NCBI RefSeq assembly: GCF_026262505.1
Contig: NC_067207.1
Location: forward strand, 9,826,082-9,890,081
From: Trichomonas vaginalis G3
Taxonomy: Eukaryota > Parabasalia > Trichomonadida > Trichomonadidae
DNA: 64,000 nt
Reading direction: 5' to 3'
Shown: positions 1 to 10,518 of the stretch, one piece after another
Layout of the letters: the number at the start of each line of letters is the position of its first letter
Numbering within the stretch: position 1 is the stretch's first letter
The notes under the pieces: generated by a model
Told to the model about the DNA's origin: nothing
The model's input: only the letters and a program-made list of their open reading frames with translations
The model's database searches: none
Program-made: the position numbers and the translations under genes

Positions 1-522
1 AATAAAACCAACTACAGAAATAAATGACGCAAGACTGAAACATTGGTAAAAGCTTTCCCATTCACAAAAGATATTATTGGTTAACATGGAAAGAAAACCA
101 GAATGGCTACAAAAACATATATTTGGAAACGAGCATATTCCATATGGACAAGCTATATTTGAAGAGCTTGAACCGGAACTCAGGAAAGAGTCATGCAAAC
201 AATACGCGAAGACTCAAATACAAACTATGACAAAATCTTTCTAGGATATTGGTTACCTGAGATGGCGACCAGAGCCCAAAGGCAAAAAGGACATGGGAAA
301 TTTACAACATACTAGGTGAACATGAGGCAAAGATGCAACAACTTGAAGCAGAGGGCAAGTTACCAAAAGCGACACCAAAGAAAAAGAGTAGAACAAAGTG
401 AAAGTAGTGAAGAAGTAACTTCATCTAGTGAAAGTAGTGGCAATGAAGGAAAAAGAAGAGTTAAAAACTCAGTCAGGAAGAAAGTAAAGCTTGGTACGAG
501 TGGGTTCTATTATGACACATAA
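1..522 (+). pseudogene. 3' part of unidentified element A gene, frameshifted
   Basis: Coding sequence is visible in several frames that join by single-base shifts: a stretch around 94-243 containing IFGNEHIPYGQAIFEELEP, then 227-315 (FLGYWLPEMATRAQ), then a lysine/serine-rich tail ending with GFYYDT at 522. The gene enters from outside the window, so its start is unseen. The tail is strongly basic with a serine-acidic patch, as in DNA-binding virion or core proteins, but no family is recognised. It lies 32 bp before the MCP gene on the same strand. In B the 299-aa protein holds a comparable neighbourhood, but no convincing homology is visible. At least three shifts break it. Confidence 0.5.
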
Positions 523-554
523 ATTCAACTATTCTATATTTTTACCCATATGAA

Positions 555-2160
555 ATGTACGCCGCTCAGAATATAACGCCAACAGTTTTGGATGCCATGA
601 ACGGAAATGTTTCCGAATGGTATAACGAATGCGACAATGCCATTAGAAGGTCAGAAATAGTTCCTGGAACTTACGAATATACAACTGCTGTTTCTTATGG
701 AAACGTAGGTGAGTTTGGAGAAGGTTCTTCAACAACAGTAGATATTGCTTGCGACAGGTTTCATATTATTTCTATTGACAACTCATTCTTATACGTGGAA
801 CAAGACATTGAAATAAAACTTCTGCCAAGTTGTCTGACAAGAAAGGTTGCAATGGAATTTTCTATGTCGGATACCAATATGCTCCAGAAGTTTTCATGGG
901 ATATAAGATATATTCTAACTCTGACTTAGTTCAAACAGTAACATGGGCAAACTATGAATGGTTCGCTTGAGAAACTCAGTACAACCACAAGCTAGAGAAC
1001 AAACAGACCAGTATGCAAATATTGAGAAAATAAGAAGACTTGACCCTAACGTTCCAGGAGTTTATGTTAACCTTTCTGGTTCAGATGGAACTGCTGCCAC
1101 TAAAGTAAAACTGAAACTTAGAGTTCCTTTGTCATCTTTCCTCATCTTCAGGTTTTTAAGATACTTGCCAAACTGGGCAGGAAAAATTTCTATCGAACTT
1201 ACTCCAAGCAAAAATAACTTAGTCATTGCACCAACACAAGACCCATTCACTATTACAGACGTAAAGGGAACAAATCAAACGTCATTCGCGCGAATTTTGC
1301 AAAGACAAAGTTGACTTAGACTTTGGTTTCTCAAACTTCAACAATGAAGTAAACTATTATTTCAATGCTGCTGGAACTGCTTGGGACCAGTTAAGTTTAC
1401 ATGCGAAAAGTTTGAATGCAAGAGAATAGAAAGCAGACTTGCAGTCTATATGTTGGACCCAGATATTTCAAATGCTTTAGCTGCCAAATATATTGCAGTT
1501 CCACTTATGTTCCCTATACACCAAATATCTGTCAAAGACTTTGCAGGTGAAGTTGGAAACCAAAGTGCTGACCCAGGTGCAAGAACAGATATTGCTTTAA
1601 CAACTGCAATGAAACATGCAGATACTATGTTTGTACTGTTCAGACGAACTATAAATGACTATTCTTGTTTCTACAACCCCGGTATTAAATATCATATAAA
1701 CATAGATGGCAAATATTATCCAAGAGAAGAATATTCTACAGTTGAGGATATGAGGTCATACAACTTGACATTAGATGCTATGAACTTTAACAACAACTTC
1801 ACAACAACCATTAACCCTGAAATGCAAAGTTCTATTATGCCATATGTGAAAGTATGGACTCATACAGGAGGTCAAAAAACTCAATATACAAATGGAGACC
1901 GTTCAAACTTTTGGCTTGGCATTCCATTTGCTGACTCAGAAGACTTTATGGGTGGTATTTCAACTGTTGGTACTGTACAAATACAATATACTGGTGACAG
2001 AGACGGTCCAGATGAACTGAGAGCAAAGAAGTTTACAAAACCAATAGCACTTTTCACGGAAGATGCTCTTTTGAAGATTCGTTCGATGAAACCTGCTGGG
2101 GCTCCTCAGATTGGCATAACGACAGCTTCCATCGAGCAGATTTTGGCAGCAGGTCAGTAA
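555..2160 (+). pseudogene. Major capsid protein of element A, copy 1 (frameshifted)
   Basis: This is the virion shell protein of the Maverick, about 534 residues when read across the shifts. It starts at ATG 555 (MYAAQNITPTVLDAMNG) after an AT-rich leader and ends ...ASIEQILAAGQ. Aligned by eye with the MCP of element B (58621-60261), the C-terminal half matches in order: TMFVLFRRTI with VVLTFPKNAM, IKYHINIDGKYYP with LRGLQVTIDSRNFP, and FWLGIPFADSEDFMGGIST with SFLCTIPVQRNGAGIFFDG. Polinton MCPs are double jelly-roll proteins; that fold is inferred. The frame shifts near 820, 960, 1290 and 1390. Copy 2 at 4740-6343 breaks at other places, so the underlying gene may be intact. Confidence 0.75.
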
Positions 2161-2471
2161 GTTGTTCTTGAACTGACTTCTCTCCGTCAAATATTGACAG
2201 TACGCCAGTTTTGACATAATATTGTAAGATAAACTTACCTTTAGAAATATCTGTAAGTTTGTTGTTATATTTTTGTCAACGTCAAGAACTTTCACCATTT
2301 CAGTTATACCAACTTTCTTGCTTTATGGAAATATTTTGGTTCAGCAAATATTGCTATTCTATAACATTTACCATTGTTTGTATAAAGAACTATTCTGTCA
2401 ATGTATTTGTATTGTTTGTGTGTGTAAACTTTGTTCTGCTTCAATTCGAAGAGATACTCGAATACGTCCAT
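2156..2471 (-). CDS. Conserved small minus-strand gene between MCP and next gene, copy 1
   Basis: A minus-strand reading frame starts at 2471 (MDVFEYLFELKQNKVYTHKQ) and continues through YKYIDRIVLYTNNGKCYRIA and AEPKYFHK to the end of MCP, about 105 residues. It fills an otherwise unexplained 330-bp gap. Its start lies 18 bp from the divergent start at 2490, sharing the AT-rich spacer CTTTTTATTCTAAGTAAA. One base is missing near 2320, compared with copy 2. Downstream of VDKNI an alternative frame reads TDISKGKFILQYYVKTGVLS, which looks equally protein-like, so the exact C-terminus is uncertain. Function is unknown. Confidence 0.5.
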
Positions 2472-2489
2472 CTTTTTATTCTAAGTAAA

Positions 2490-3054
2490 ATGTCATTTCC
2501 GAAAAATAGAAGCGTGAGTGTTTCAAAAGGTTTAATGGCGGTGGCAGATGTGAAGTTAAATTCACCAACTCAAACAAACAGTCAAAGTGTTGTTGTCAAT
2601 GTCAAAGACAGAGATGTTGAAGTGGGGAAACCATACGAAGACAAAGATGGTATAACAATTGTTCCTGTAAAAGAACCAACATATCCTGAAGTTAGCAGAG
2701 ACTTAAGTTCTGTTGCAGATATTCGAAACGACTACCAACAACTGAAAGACAAACTTCAAACTCAGGAGAAGATTTGTCAAGCTTTAAGTATAATGTTAAA
2801 CTTGGTCGAACACAACCCTGTAAAAGTGAACTCATATGTCATTGCACCTCATGAAGTTTGAAAGAACTATTGAAACTTTTGACAGAGGCAGACGATATAA
2901 ACATCAAAGAAATAGAACCCGACATTAGTTGCTGTGGTGTTTCATATAATGTCATTGACAAGATATACGTTATGAAAGGAGGTGAAACGTTGAACTTAAA
3001 GTATAGTTTCCCAGACGTCATAAAAAATATTTGACGACCACAACATTTCATTAA
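2490..3054 (+). pseudogene. Conserved 'SCCG' virion-associated protein, copy 1 (frameshifted)
   Basis: The protein is about 187 residues. It has a low-complexity N-terminus (MSFPKNRSVSVSKGLM), a short predicted coiled coil (DYQQLKDKLQTQEKICQAL) and a C-terminal domain with DISCCGVSYNV. Element B has a homologue at 56080-56744 with EVSCCGTVAKI at the equivalent place and a similar KEPTYPEV/VEIPTYP segment before it. Gene order is also kept, after MCP and before minor capsid. Conservation across very diverged elements suggests a core virion or assembly role; that is inference. A shift at about 2860 separates the coiled-coil part from the SCCG part, and an extra base near 3025 changes the end. 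Confidence 0.6.
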
Positions 3055-3074
3055 AATTTATTTGCTAAGTAAAA

Positions 3075-3306
3075 ATGTCAAAACTTCTTGAAAGATGTTT
3101 GAAGAAAAATAATATAGACTTTATTTCATGTAAAGGACTTTACACACTTTTGAACGATATGAAAGACCCTGTTTTGTTTGTTCGTGTAGACAAAGGAAAG
3201 TTCTATGTCTTTACAAAATATTTGAACTTCTTAGACAGAGAACTTCAAGAAACGCCATGTGAAAGTTTTAGATGAAGTTCTTCTCCACTTTCAGAAAAAC
3301 TTTTAA
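3075..3306 (+). pseudogene. Small conserved protein, copy 1 (frameshifted)
   Basis: A 76-residue protein, MSKLLERCLKKNNIDFISCK..., ends ...LLHFQKNF at 3306. It starts 20 bp after the previous gene behind CTAAGTAAAA and stops 10 bp before the minor capsid start. An extra T near 3269 shifts the C-terminus. It resembles no family I know. Tight spacing and same strand place it in the capsid gene block. Confidence 0.5.
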
Positions 3307-3316
3307 ATATATATAA

Positions 3317-4111
3317 ATGGCAGAAGATATAATGGTTTATACTATTACGACTAAAAACCCTGAGTCATATAATTCTATAACAACAACTTACAAAGTCCTC
3401 AAGGACGATATTGTAAACTAACCTTAAACACAATGACGACTAAAGCCTGTTTTGCTCTTTTGACACCAGAAGACTTTATTGTTGTGAATGGTAAAAAATA
3501 TCCTTTGAAGATACTTACTCAGATATACCACCAACAGGTTTTGTTGACTTATTTAATACTTTAAGTACGGGTGTAACATGTGCTGCAACTAGAGCAGGTT
3601 TCATTATGTTTGGATGTCCGACTGAGTTTACTATAAACGATATGAGCTATAATACAAAACTTATTTCTGGTTTTTACTACCAACAGTTTCCTATAACAGG
3701 AAAAGGTGTCATACAAGGAATGTCTATTCCATTGACATTAAGCACACCAATCTTATATATTGTTTCAAACTTAGGTTCAAAGTGTTATTCGAATGTCGAC
3801 AGAAACTATTATGACCAAAAGATACTTATGCGTATAAACAATACTTTCTCTGCTGGTTTGCCTATTGTTCATTTGAATGCAGAATTTTCAACCTTAGTGA
3901 ACTCAAACACTTTGGCAAGTTATAACGTTGACATTAGTTGACGCAAACTTTGTTCCTGTAAAACTTTTATGTCCTATGTATTTGTCAATGACGGCAGAAA
4001 GTTCGAATTGGAAGATGCAACTGGTGAAAGTATTGTATTACAAGAACAACTTCAACAACAATATAGCTCAAGAACAACAAATGCAACAAATGCAACAACA
4101 AAGTCAAGAAA
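3317..4111 (+). pseudogene. Minor capsid (penton-like) protein of element A, copy 1 (frameshifted)
   Basis: This is the same protein as 7499-8297, starting MAEDIMVYTITTKNPESYNS. It is broken near 3390 (loss of A), 3503 and 3930, and the poly-A run at 4110 destroys the proper stop. See the second copy for the functional reasoning. Confidence 0.65.
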
Positions 4112-4141
4112 AAAAAAATAATTTTTTTTATTTTTATAAAA

Positions 4142-4503
4142 ATGTACAGAATAGATGTTTCAGATTTTTATGACTTCCAAGCATTCAGAAATATGTGTCC
4201 ATTTAGAGACTATAACAAAGCAGTCGAGAATTTGAAACGTTTAGTCATTTATGTCACTCTGCCCCAAATGTTATGTTATGAAAGAATGGGATGTAGTCTT
4301 TAACAAACCTAAAGCGACAATAGTTCAGAACAAGAATGTAGACAGAAACTTAAGAAAATAAAAAGTCGTACAAGTTGGCATGAAGATGTTAGATGCTTGG
4401 GATATCTTATTGTCAAAGTTAGAAGATTTTTCAGTTCGAGGTATAAAGTTCTATACACCTTCTCCAAACTTCTATTCTATCTTCACTGGATATAAATATG
4501 AAC
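4142..4503 (+). pseudogene. SF3 helicase N-terminus, truncated by tandem duplication
   Basis: The first about 120 residues of the helicase (MYRIDVSDFYDFQAFRNMC...) are followed by direct fusion into the repeated first gene at 4503. Several indels near 4255, 4325 and 4362 break the frame. The Walker motifs are absent, so this copy cannot encode a helicase. Confidence 0.75.
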
Positions 4504-4708
4504 AATGAGGCAGAAGATGCAACAACTTGAAGCAGAGGGCAAGTTAACCAAAAGCGACACCAAAGAAAAAGAGTAGAACAAAGTGAAAGTAGTGAAGAAG
4601 TAACTTCATCTAGTGAAAGTAGTGGCAATGAAGGAAAAAGAAGAGTTAAAAACTCAGTCAGGAAGAAAGTAAAGCTTGGTACGAGTGGGTTCTATTATGA
4701 CACATAAA
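4504..4708 (+). pseudogene. Duplicated 3' end of the unidentified first gene
   Basis: This repeats 318-522, including the basic tail and the GFYYDT end. It has no start codon of its own and exists only because the tandem duplication begins inside the gene. Confidence 0.6.
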
Positions 4709-4739
4709 TTCAACTATTCTATATTTTTACCCATATGAA

Positions 4740-6343
4740 ATGTACGCCGCTCAGAATATAACGCCAACAGTTTTGGATGCCATGAACGGAAATGTTTCCG
4801 AATGGTATATACGAATGCGACAATGCCATTAGAAGGTCAGAAATAGTTTCCTGGAACTTACGAATATACAACTGCTGTTTCTTATGGAAACGTAGGTGAG
4901 TTGGAGAAGGTTCTTCAACAACAGTAAGATATTGCTTGCGACAGGTTTCATATTATTTCTATTGACAACTCATTCTTATACGTGGAACAAGACATTGAAA
5001 TAAAACCTTCTGCCAAGTTGTCTGACAAGAAAGGTTGCAATGGAATTTTCTATGTCGGATACCAATATGCTCCAGAAGTTTTCATGGGATATAAGATATA
5101 TTCTAACTCTGACTTAGTTCAAACAGTAACATGGGCAAACTATGAATGGTTCGCTTTGAGAAACTCAGTACAACCACAAGCTAGAGAACAAACAGACCAG
5201 TATGCAAATATTGAGAAAATAAGAAGACTTGACCTAACGTTCCAGGAGTTTATGTTAAACCTTTCTGGTTCAGATGGAACTGCTGCCACTAAAGTAAAAC
5301 TGAAACTTAGAGTTCCTTTGTCATCTTTCCTCATCTTCAGGTTTTTAAGATACTTGCCAAACTGGGCAGGAAAAATTTCTATCGAACTTACTCCAAGCAA
5401 AATAACTTAGTCATTGCACCAACACAAGACCCATTCACTATTACAGACGTAAAGGGAACAAATCAAACGTCATTCGCCGAATTTTGCAAAGACAAAGTTG
5501 ACTTAGACTTTGGTTTCTCAAACTTCAACAATGAAGTAAACTATTATTTCAATGCTGCTGGAACTGCTTGGGACCCAGTTAAGTTTACATGCGAAAGTTT
5601 GAATGCAAAGAATAGAAAGCAGACTTGCAGTCTATATGTTGGACCCAGATATTTCAAATGCTTTAGCTGCCAAATATATTGCAGTTCCACTTATGTTCCC
5701 TATACACCAAATATCTGTCAAAGACTTTGCAGGTGAAGTTGGAAACCAAAGTGCTGACCCAGGTGCAAGAACAGATATTGCTTTAACAACTGCAATGAAA
5801 CATGCAGATACTATGTTTGTACTGTTCAGACGAACTATAAATGACTATTCTTGTTTCTACAACCCTATTAAATATCATATAAACATAGATGGCAAATATT
5901 ATCCAAGAGAAGAATATTCTACAGTTGAGGATATGAGGTCATACAACTTGACATTAGATGCTATGAACTTTAACAACAACTTCACAACAACCATTAACCC
6001 TGAAATGCAAAGTTCTATTATGCATATGTGAAAGTATGGACTCATACAGGAGGTCAAAAAACTCAATATACAAATGGAGACCGTTCAAACTTTTGGCTTT
6101 GGCATTCCATTTGCTGACTCAGAAGACTTTATGGGTGGTATTTCAACTGTTGGTACTGTACAAATACAATATACTGGTGACAGAGACGGTCCAGATGAAC
6201 TGAGAGCAAAGAAGTTTACAAAACCAATAGCACTTTTCACGGAAGATGCTCTTTTGAAGATTCGTTCGATGAAACCTGCTGGGGCTCCTCAGATTGGCAT
6301 AACGACAGCTTCCATCGAGCAGATTTTGGCAGCAGGTCAGTAA
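4740..6343 (+). pseudogene. Major capsid protein of element A, copy 2 (frameshifted)
   Basis: The same 534-residue MCP as at 555-2160, starting at ATG 4740. The longest clean stretches are residues from MEQDIEIK (4982) to LTPSK (5410), from 5603 to 6031, and from 6074 to the stop at 6343. Breaks lie near 4808, 4850, 4902, 4927, 5400, 5605 and 6025; most are single-base changes not shared with copy 1. The stop codon overlaps that of the convergent gene at 6337. Role: capsid shell, by alignment with the element B MCP. Confidence 0.75.
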
Positions 6344-6658
6344 GTTTGTTTCTTGAACTGACTTCTCTCCGTCAAATATTGACAGTACGCCAGTTTTGAC
6401 ATAATATTGTAAGATAAACTTACCTTTAGAAATATCTGTAAGTTTGTTGTTATATTTTTGTCAACGTCAAGAACTTTCACCATTTCAGTTATACCAACTT
6501 TCTTTGCTTTATGGAAATATTTTTGGTTCAGCAAATATTGCTATTCTATAACATTTACCATTGTTTGTATAAAGAACTATTCTGTCAATGTATTTGTATT
6601 GTTTGTGTGTGTAAACTTTGTTCTGCTTCAATTCGAAGAGATACTCGAATACGTCCAT
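6337..6658 (-). CDS. Conserved small minus-strand gene, copy 2
   Basis: The same protein as 2156-2471, starting at 6658. A clear stop (TGA, 6337-6339) overlaps the MCP stop tail to tail. An extra T in the ATTTTTGG run near 6525 shifts the frame once. The compact arrangement (stop overlap with MCP, 18-bp spacer to the divergent 6677 start) supports a real gene of about 106 residues. It is lysine- and tyrosine-rich. No family is recognised. Confidence 0.5.
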
Positions 6659-6676
6659 CTTTTTATTCTAAGTAAA

Positions 6677-7237
6677 ATGTCATTTCCGAAAAAATAGAAG
6701 CGTGAGTGTTTCAAAAGGTTTAATGGCGGTGGCAGATGTGAAGTTAAATTCACCAACTCAAACAAACAGTCAAAGTTTGTTGTCAATGTCAAAGACAGAG
6801 ATGTTGAAGTGGGGAAACCATACGAAGACAAAGATGGTATAACAATTGTTCTGTAAAAGAACCAACATATCCTGAAGTTAGCAGAGACTTAAGTTCTGTT
6901 GCAGATATTCGAAACGACTACCAACAACTGAAAGACAAACTTCAAACTCAGGAGAAGATTTGTCAAGCTTTAAGTATAATGTTAAACTGGTCGAACACAA
7001 CCCTGTAAAAGTGACTCATATGTCATTGCACCTCATGAAGTTTTGAAAGAACTATTGAAACTTTTGACAGAGGCAGACGATATAAACATCAAAGAAATAG
7101 AACCCGACATTAGTTGCTGTGGTGTTTCATATAATGTCATTGACAAGATATACGTTATGAAAGGAGGTGAAACGTTGAACTTAAAGTATAGTTTCCCAGA
7201 CGTCATAAAATATTTGACGACCACAACATTTCATTAA
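6677..7237 (+). pseudogene. Conserved 'SCCG' virion-associated protein, copy 2 (frameshifted)
   Basis: Second copy of the 2490 gene. The frame is broken near 6693 (extra A), 6775, 6852 and 6988-7013. The C-terminal part from 7043 (ending KYLTTTTFH) is clean and shows the SCCG motif. The ending here agrees with the shape of the element B homologue better than copy 1 does. Confidence 0.6.
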
Positions 7238-7257
7238 AATTTATTTGCTAAGTAAAA

Positions 7258-7488
7258 ATGTCAAAACTTCTTGAAAGATGTTTGAAGAAAAATAAATATA
7301 GACTTTATTTCATGTAAAGGACTTTACACACTTTTGAACGATATGAAAGACCCTGTTTGTTTGTTCGTGTAGACAAAGGAAAGTTCTATGTCTTTACAAA
7401 ATATTTGAACTTCTTAGACAGAGAACTTCAAGAAACGCCATGTGAAAGTTTAGATGAAGTTCTTCTCCACTTTCAGAAAAACTTTTAA
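7258..7488 (+). pseudogene. Small conserved protein, copy 2 (frameshifted)
   Basis: Copy of 3075-3306 with an inserted A near 7295 and a lost T near 7360. The C-terminal LDEVLLHFQKNF reading is restored here. It lies 10 bp before the minor capsid start. Confidence 0.5.
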
Positions 7489-7498
7489 ATATATATAA

Positions 7499-8297
7499 AT
7501 GGCAGAAGATATAATGGTTTATACTATTACGACTAAAAACCCTGAGTCATATAATTCTATAACAACAAACTTACAAAGTCCTCAAGGACGATATTGTAAA
7601 CTAACCTTAAACACAATGACGACTAAAGCCTGTTTTGCTCTTTTGACACCAGAAGACTTTATTGTTGTGAATGGTAAAAAATACTCCTTTGAAGATACTT
7701 ACTCAGATATACCACCAACAGGTTTTGTTGACTTATTTAATACTTTAAGTACGGGTGTAACATGTGCTGCAACTAGAGCAGGTTTCATTATGTTTGGATG
7801 TCCGACTGAGTTTACTATAAACGATATGAGCTATAATACAAAACTTATTTCTGGTTTTTACTACCAACAGTTTCCTATAACAGGAAAAGGTGTCATACAA
7901 GGAATGTCTATTCCATTGACATTAAGCACACCAATCTTATATATTGTTTCAAACTTAGGTTCAAAGTGTTATTCGAATGTCGACAGAAACTATTATGACC
8001 AAAAGATACTTATGCGTATAAAACAATACTTTCTCTGCTGGTTTGCCTATTGTTCATTTGAATGCAGAATTTTCAACCTTAGTGAACTCAAACACTTTGG
8101 CAAGTATAACGTTGACATTAGTTGACGCAAACTTTGTTCCTGTAAAACTTTTATGTCCTATGTATTTGTCAATGACGGCAGAAAGTTTCGAATTGGAAGA
8201 TGCAACTGGTGAAAGTATTGTATTACAAGAACAACTTCAACAACAAATAGCTCAAGAACAACAAATGCAACAAATGCAACAACAAAGTCAAGAATAA
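7499..8297 (+). CDS. Minor capsid (penton-like) protein of element A, copy 2
   Basis: About 266 residues with a single frameshift near 8022 (extra A in the AAAACAA run). The body is rich in short beta-strand-like segments (GRYCKLTLNTMTTKACFALL, FIMFGCPTEFTINDM, PTLSTPILYIVS-type) and ends in a Gln-rich tail (QQQIAQEQQMQQMQQQ). Its C-terminal half can be aligned with the element B protein at 54874-55584 (ILYIVSNLGSKCY with FILIKCDKVNTPMRF; IVHLNAEFSTLV with IFSLSYPFQLSG). Polintons carry an MCP plus a single jelly-roll penton, and this protein fits the second role by size and position. That assignment is inference, not motif-proven. Confidence 0.6.
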
Positions 8298-8326
8298 AAA
8301 AAAATATTTTTTTTATTCTTATAAAA

Positions 8327-9562
8327 ATGTACAGAATAGATGTTTCAGATTTTTATGACTTCCAAGCATTCAGAAATATGTGTCCATTTAGAGACTATAA
8401 CAAAGCAGTCGAGAATTTGAAACGTTTAGTCATTTATGTCGACTCTGCCCCAGAATGTTATGTTATGAAAGAATGGGATGTAGTCTTTAACAAACCTAAA
8501 GCAACAATAGTGTCTGAACAAGAATGTAGACAGAAACTTAAGAAAATAAAAGTCGTACAAGTTGGCATGAAGATGTTAGATGCTTGGGATATCTTATTGT
8601 CAAAGTTAGAAGATTTTTCAGTTCGAGGTATAAGTTCTATACACCTTCTCCAAACTTCTATTCTATCTTCACTGGATATAAATATGAACAAGTAGAATGG
8701 AAAGAAAATATTATAGAAGCTTGGTTAGACCATGTCAAAGAAATTATATGCAATGGAAACGAAAGAGTCTATGAGTATATCTTATGTTGGTTTGCAAACA
8801 TCTTACAACATCCAAGTGCTAAAAATGAAACTGCTCTCATTATAATTGGAAAACAAGGAACTGGTAAGAATACTTTCTTTACAGATATCTTATGCAAACT
8901 GTTAGAAGGTTATTTCGAATCCGAATATGACAAACTTAGAAAACATCTGTGGCAAGTTTAACTCCTCAATAGAGAATATGAAACTTATAGTTTGCAATGA
9001 ACTTCAAAGTATAGATACAACAAAAGTTTTGAACTCAGATGCTTTGAAGAGTCTTATAACAGACAAAGTTGGAGTTGTTGAAAGAAAGTATAAAGACCAA
9101 AGAGTTTGTGAAAATGTTGCAAACTTCATTATGGTTTCAAACAATGCTGTTCCGATGAAGTTAGAAAGTTCTGACAGAAGATATGTAGTTGTCAGAACGT
9201 CAGAAGCTCATATGCAAGATACAGAATATTTTGACGACTTAGCAGAAACTTTGACATCTGACTTTTACAACCACTTGTTCTCATATTTTATGACATTAGA
9301 TATTTCAAAGTTCAATCCAAGACAAATTCCACATACCGAAGAGAGACAAACATTGTTAGAAGCAAACAAGAGTGTATATGAACTGTTCATAGATGAAACT
9401 GACTTTGAGTGTTTAGATGAAAGGTCACTGTACGATTCGTATAAACAATATTGTCAAGAATATGGTTATATGACAGCGTCTAAACGAACATTCTTGGCAA
9501 ATGTCAAAAGTCTTTTAGACGTACAGAATGGTGTATATACAAAGAAAAATTTTTATGAGTAA
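8327..9562 (+). CDS. Superfamily 3 helicase (D5-like) of element A, two compensating frameshifts
   Basis: A replicative helicase of about 411 residues. Walker A is GKQGTGKN (8847-8872) and Walker B is LIVCNELQ (about 8982-9005). NFIMVSNNAVP follows, the SF3 motif C with its conserved Asn, and then SSDRRYVVVR. The C-terminus resembles the winged-helix tail of D5-type helicases (LYDSYKQYCQEYGYMTASKR). The element B helicase (49169-50857) aligns throughout. One base is missing near 8632 (copy 1 has it) and one is extra near 8935, so total length stays in frame. SF3 helicases unwind DNA at viral origins as hexamers. No primase domain is attached here, unlike element B, where a primase-polymerase gene adjoins. 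Confidence 0.85.
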
Positions 9563-9598
9563 ATTTTAAAAAAATATTTTTTTATCCGATAGAAAAAG

Positions 9599-10018
9599 AT
9601 GGCAAAATTCATCTCAGTAACAAGTACATGTCAGGACTTAAAGAAGAACTAGACCCATTCACATATTTGAATGTTTACTTCTACCATTTTGAAAAGTCTT
9701 CATTCAGCAAAGTTTGGAACATCGAACCAGTTAAGTTTGCTATTGTGACTAAAAATGGTGCGAAATTTGAAGACTTAGACATAGAAGGTTTGTTAGCAGT
9801 CAAAGAAAGTTTTGACAGAAGGTTTTCAAACCTTAAAGAAGGCAAAGCATACAAACTTGTTATACCTTATGAACCAAAGAAAGCAGACGACTATGAATAT
9901 TATGAGTCTAAAAGTTGTAGAAGTTCAAGGTAAATTGGGTAAAAAGATTTTAGAGTCTAAGCCAGTGTTTACTCCTAAAGAGGAAGAGAACATTGACATT
10001 GACCCAGAAATGTTCTAA
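9599..10018 (+). pseudogene. Conserved hypothetical, 139 residues, two frameshifts
   Basis: Starts MAKFISVTSTC after ATCCGATAGAAAAAG, shifts near 9645 to reach LKEELDPFTYLNVYFYHFEK, and shifts again near 9915 to the acidic C-terminus ending DIDPEMF. Lysine-rich with a VIPYEPKKADDYEYYESK segment. It lies between helicase and ATPase on the same strand, so a replication or single-strand-binding role is possible, but nothing in the sequence proves it. Confidence 0.5.
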
Positions 10019-10033
10019 AATAAAATTTTATTT

Positions 10034-10482
10034 TTACATGTCAAATTTCTTTTTCTCTGGAACTGGTTCAGGTTCTTTCTTTCTTCTTCTTTTTTTCTCT
10101 TTCTTTTCTTTCTTCTTCTTTTCTGGTGGAGTTATGTCAAATTTGGCGCAACTATATTTATGTAAAAGTTCTTTGTCCTTTAATAGCTCTTCTATTCTGT
10201 TTTCTATTTCATCTTCAAGAACAGCGCATGTGTCTTCTTTGCATTCTAAGAACTTTTGTTGGACTTCATCTTTCCAATCGGCGTCATCTCTGTCAACAAG
10301 TCTGTCATTGACAAATTTTAAGACTGCTCTGCTTAATGTTTTATGGTTTTGTCATATTCCCAGAAACAGAACTTTAGAACAAATTCACCTTTCTTGTTTA
10401 CACTATGTAAGATTTTATGGTCGACAGATGTTTTGCTGTCGAAAAGCTTGTCTCGAATATAGATAGCGAAATCGCTAGACAT
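10034..10482 (-). CDS. Basic-tailed hypothetical, about 149 residues, one frameshift
   Basis: This minus-strand gene starts MSSDFAIYIRDKLFDSKTSV at 10482. A single lost base near 10340 (KTIKH then stop) separates the N-terminus from a helical middle (DADWKDEVQQKFLECKEDTC, EIENRIEELLKDKELLHKYS). The tail is dense in lysine and arginine, including a KKKKEKKEKKRRRKK run. It is divergent from the ATPase with a 36-bp spacer. A basic tail of this kind suggests nucleic-acid binding or DNA condensation in the virion. The family is unknown. Confidence 0.55.
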
Positions 10483-10518
10483 TTTCTAAAAGATAAAAAT
10501 TTTAATTTTTCTAAAAAT

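Larger units (their letters stand above)
318..4503. repeat. Tandem duplication, copy 1 (about 4.19 kb)
   Basis: This block covers the end of the first gene, MCP, the small genes, minor capsid and the start of the helicase. It repeats almost exactly at 4504-8690. The junction lies inside the helicase, where AAATATGAACAA runs straight into GAGGCAGAAGATGC from the first gene. The copies differ mainly by single-base insertions and deletions, often in short homopolymers. Confidence 0.9.
4504..8690. repeat. Tandem duplication, copy 2 (about 4.19 kb)
   Basis: This is the second copy of 318-4503. It continues into the full helicase, so it is the copy joined to the rest of the element. Many frameshifts of copy 1 are absent here and the reverse is also true. 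That pattern suits independent sequencing error, or very recent duplication followed by decay. Confidence 0.9.
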
